A stretch of DNA of 5,700 nt. Source: Actinomycetota bacterium. GTDB taxonomy: Bacteria > Acidobacteriota > Blastocatellia > Chloracidobacteriales > Chloracidobacteriaceae. A program made the position numbers and the translations under genes. The notes beneath the pieces were generated by a model. The model made no database searches, had not been told where the DNA came from, and saw only the letters and a list, made by a program, of their open reading frames with translations. Shown in pieces: positions 5,103 to 5,700 of this stretch; within the stretch, counting starts at the first letter, position 1; each line of letters starts with the position of its first letter. The stretch is taken from NCBI GenBank assembly GCA_013298335.1, contig JAAFHI010000064.1:4056-9755 (forward strand), in the 5' to 3' direction.

Positions 5103-5700
5103 TCAGTATTTCCCGCCGTCTTCGGCCTGACGGATGCGTTCGACGTTCTGTTTCTCGATGTCGGTGAGAAACCCGGTGACATCGTCGTATTCCGGCGTGT
5201 ACCACTTCTGTTTGCCGAAGTATTCCGCGAGCGCGGCTTCCTTGAACACGTAGCCGTGGCGGGCGAACACCTCGTTCCGCATCAGGCGCAGGTCGCTTTT
5301 TGAATATCTCGCGAGGTCGTCGGGCGTAAGCAGCCGCTGCGACGCTTCGGGAAAACGACCGGGGAGTCCGGATTCGGGCGTTTCGTTTCCAGCTTCCGAT
5401 TTGGGCGGAAGCATCTTGCCCGACGCCTTCACAAACGACGAAATACCTTTCAAATCAAGCACTTGCTTGGCGGATTTGGCGTCGGTGTCGGTTTTGTAAA
5501 TTCCGTAGATGACCGCGAAATAGCCCGGCGTCAGTTTTTCCCAGCGGTCGGTTTCGACGATGTGGGTCGTGAAACCTTCCTTGTTGCGCTTTTCGGATTC
5601 GACGACCGCGCCCTCGCGGGTGGCGGAACTGAACCCGATCAGATACCACCCCTCCTTGCCGGGCGACAGCGAGGCGAGTTGGGGCAATTCCGGCGCGGTC
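5103..5700 (-). CDS. SPOR-like plus YARHG-domain protein (5' end outside the window)
   Basis: The C-terminal 198 residues of a longer protein. The frame stays open to the right edge, and the first possible start inside the window (TTG at 5687) sits in the middle of open sequence, so the true start is beyond 5700. Visible residues about 16-93 read like a SPOR-type module: beta strand GWYLIGFSS, helix, strand THIVE, then LTPGYFAVIYGIY, helix, and GISSFVKASG. SPOR domains bind denuded peptidoglycan. A Pro/Ser/Glu-rich linker covers about 94-125. The YARHG domain spans about 126-192, with LRLMRNEVFARHGYVF (FARHG at 145-149), the WY pair at 166-167, and a final helix. YARHG is a small domain of unknown function, usually in exported or surface-exposed proteins, so an envelope location is likely; the signal peptide would be in the missing part. 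The gene upstream is not visible, and the downstream E1 gene is 195 nt away. Confidence 0.85.
   Translation of the reverse strand, partial: TAPELPQLASLSPGKEGWYLIGFSSATREGAVVESEKRNKEGFTTHIVETDRWEKLTPGYFAVIYGIYKTDTDAKSAKQVLDLKGISSFVKASGKMLPPKSEAGNETPESGLPGRFPEASQRLLTPDDLARYSKSDLRLMRNEVFARHGYVFKEAALAEYFGKQKWYTPEYDDVTGFLTDIEKQNVERIRQAEDGGKY

Overview
The window looks like a piece of a chromosome from a GC-rich, Gram-negative-type bacterium. All five substantial genes lie on the minus strand. The cell-envelope themes (a TonB-type C-terminal domain, a SPOR-like module, a YARHG domain, a membrane-anchored M48 protease), a single-chain fused 2-oxoacid dehydrogenase E1, and spacers full of short degenerate repeats would suit an uncultivated lineage of the PVC/FCB/Acidobacteriota kind. 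That placement is inference; nothing in the window fixes the taxon.

Layout, in the direction of transcription (right to left). (1) 5700-5103: the 3' part of a SPOR-like plus YARHG-domain protein that runs in from beyond the right edge. (2) 5102-4908: a spacer with a heptameric tandem repeat just behind the stop codon, three copies of GGCTGGGG (minus strand), and a possible extended -10 promoter. (3) 4907-2784: a 707-residue fused E1 alpha-beta subunit of a branched-chain/pyruvate-type 2-oxoacid dehydrogenase. A GC-rich hairpin-prone stretch and a textbook intrinsic terminator (2731-2700) follow. (4) 2650-353: a likely three-gene unit comprising an unrecognised acidic 149-residue protein, a secreted protein with a TonB C-terminal domain, and a membrane-anchored M48 zinc metalloprotease, with gaps of 49 and 53 nt. 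(5) 352-1: a gene-poor end. It holds octameric tandem repeats just behind the protease stop codon, a 155-bp element with 34-bp near-perfect terminal inverted repeats (REPIN- or MITE-like), and possibly the last codons of a convergent plus-strand gene.

The E1 enzyme is central metabolism (oxidative decarboxylation of a 2-oxoacid, handing the acyl group to an E2 that is not in the window), and the terminator isolates it from the downstream genes. The downstream trio points to the envelope through the signal peptide of one member and the membrane anchor of another, but no joint pathway can be read from the sequence. No phage, CRISPR, toxin-antitoxin or defence system is visible. The least explained signals are in the spacers: the inverted-repeat element, the two tandem repeats placed directly at gene 3' ends, and the phased octamers in front of the E1 gene. 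There is also a possible reading-frame disturbance at the 3' end of the TonB-domain gene.
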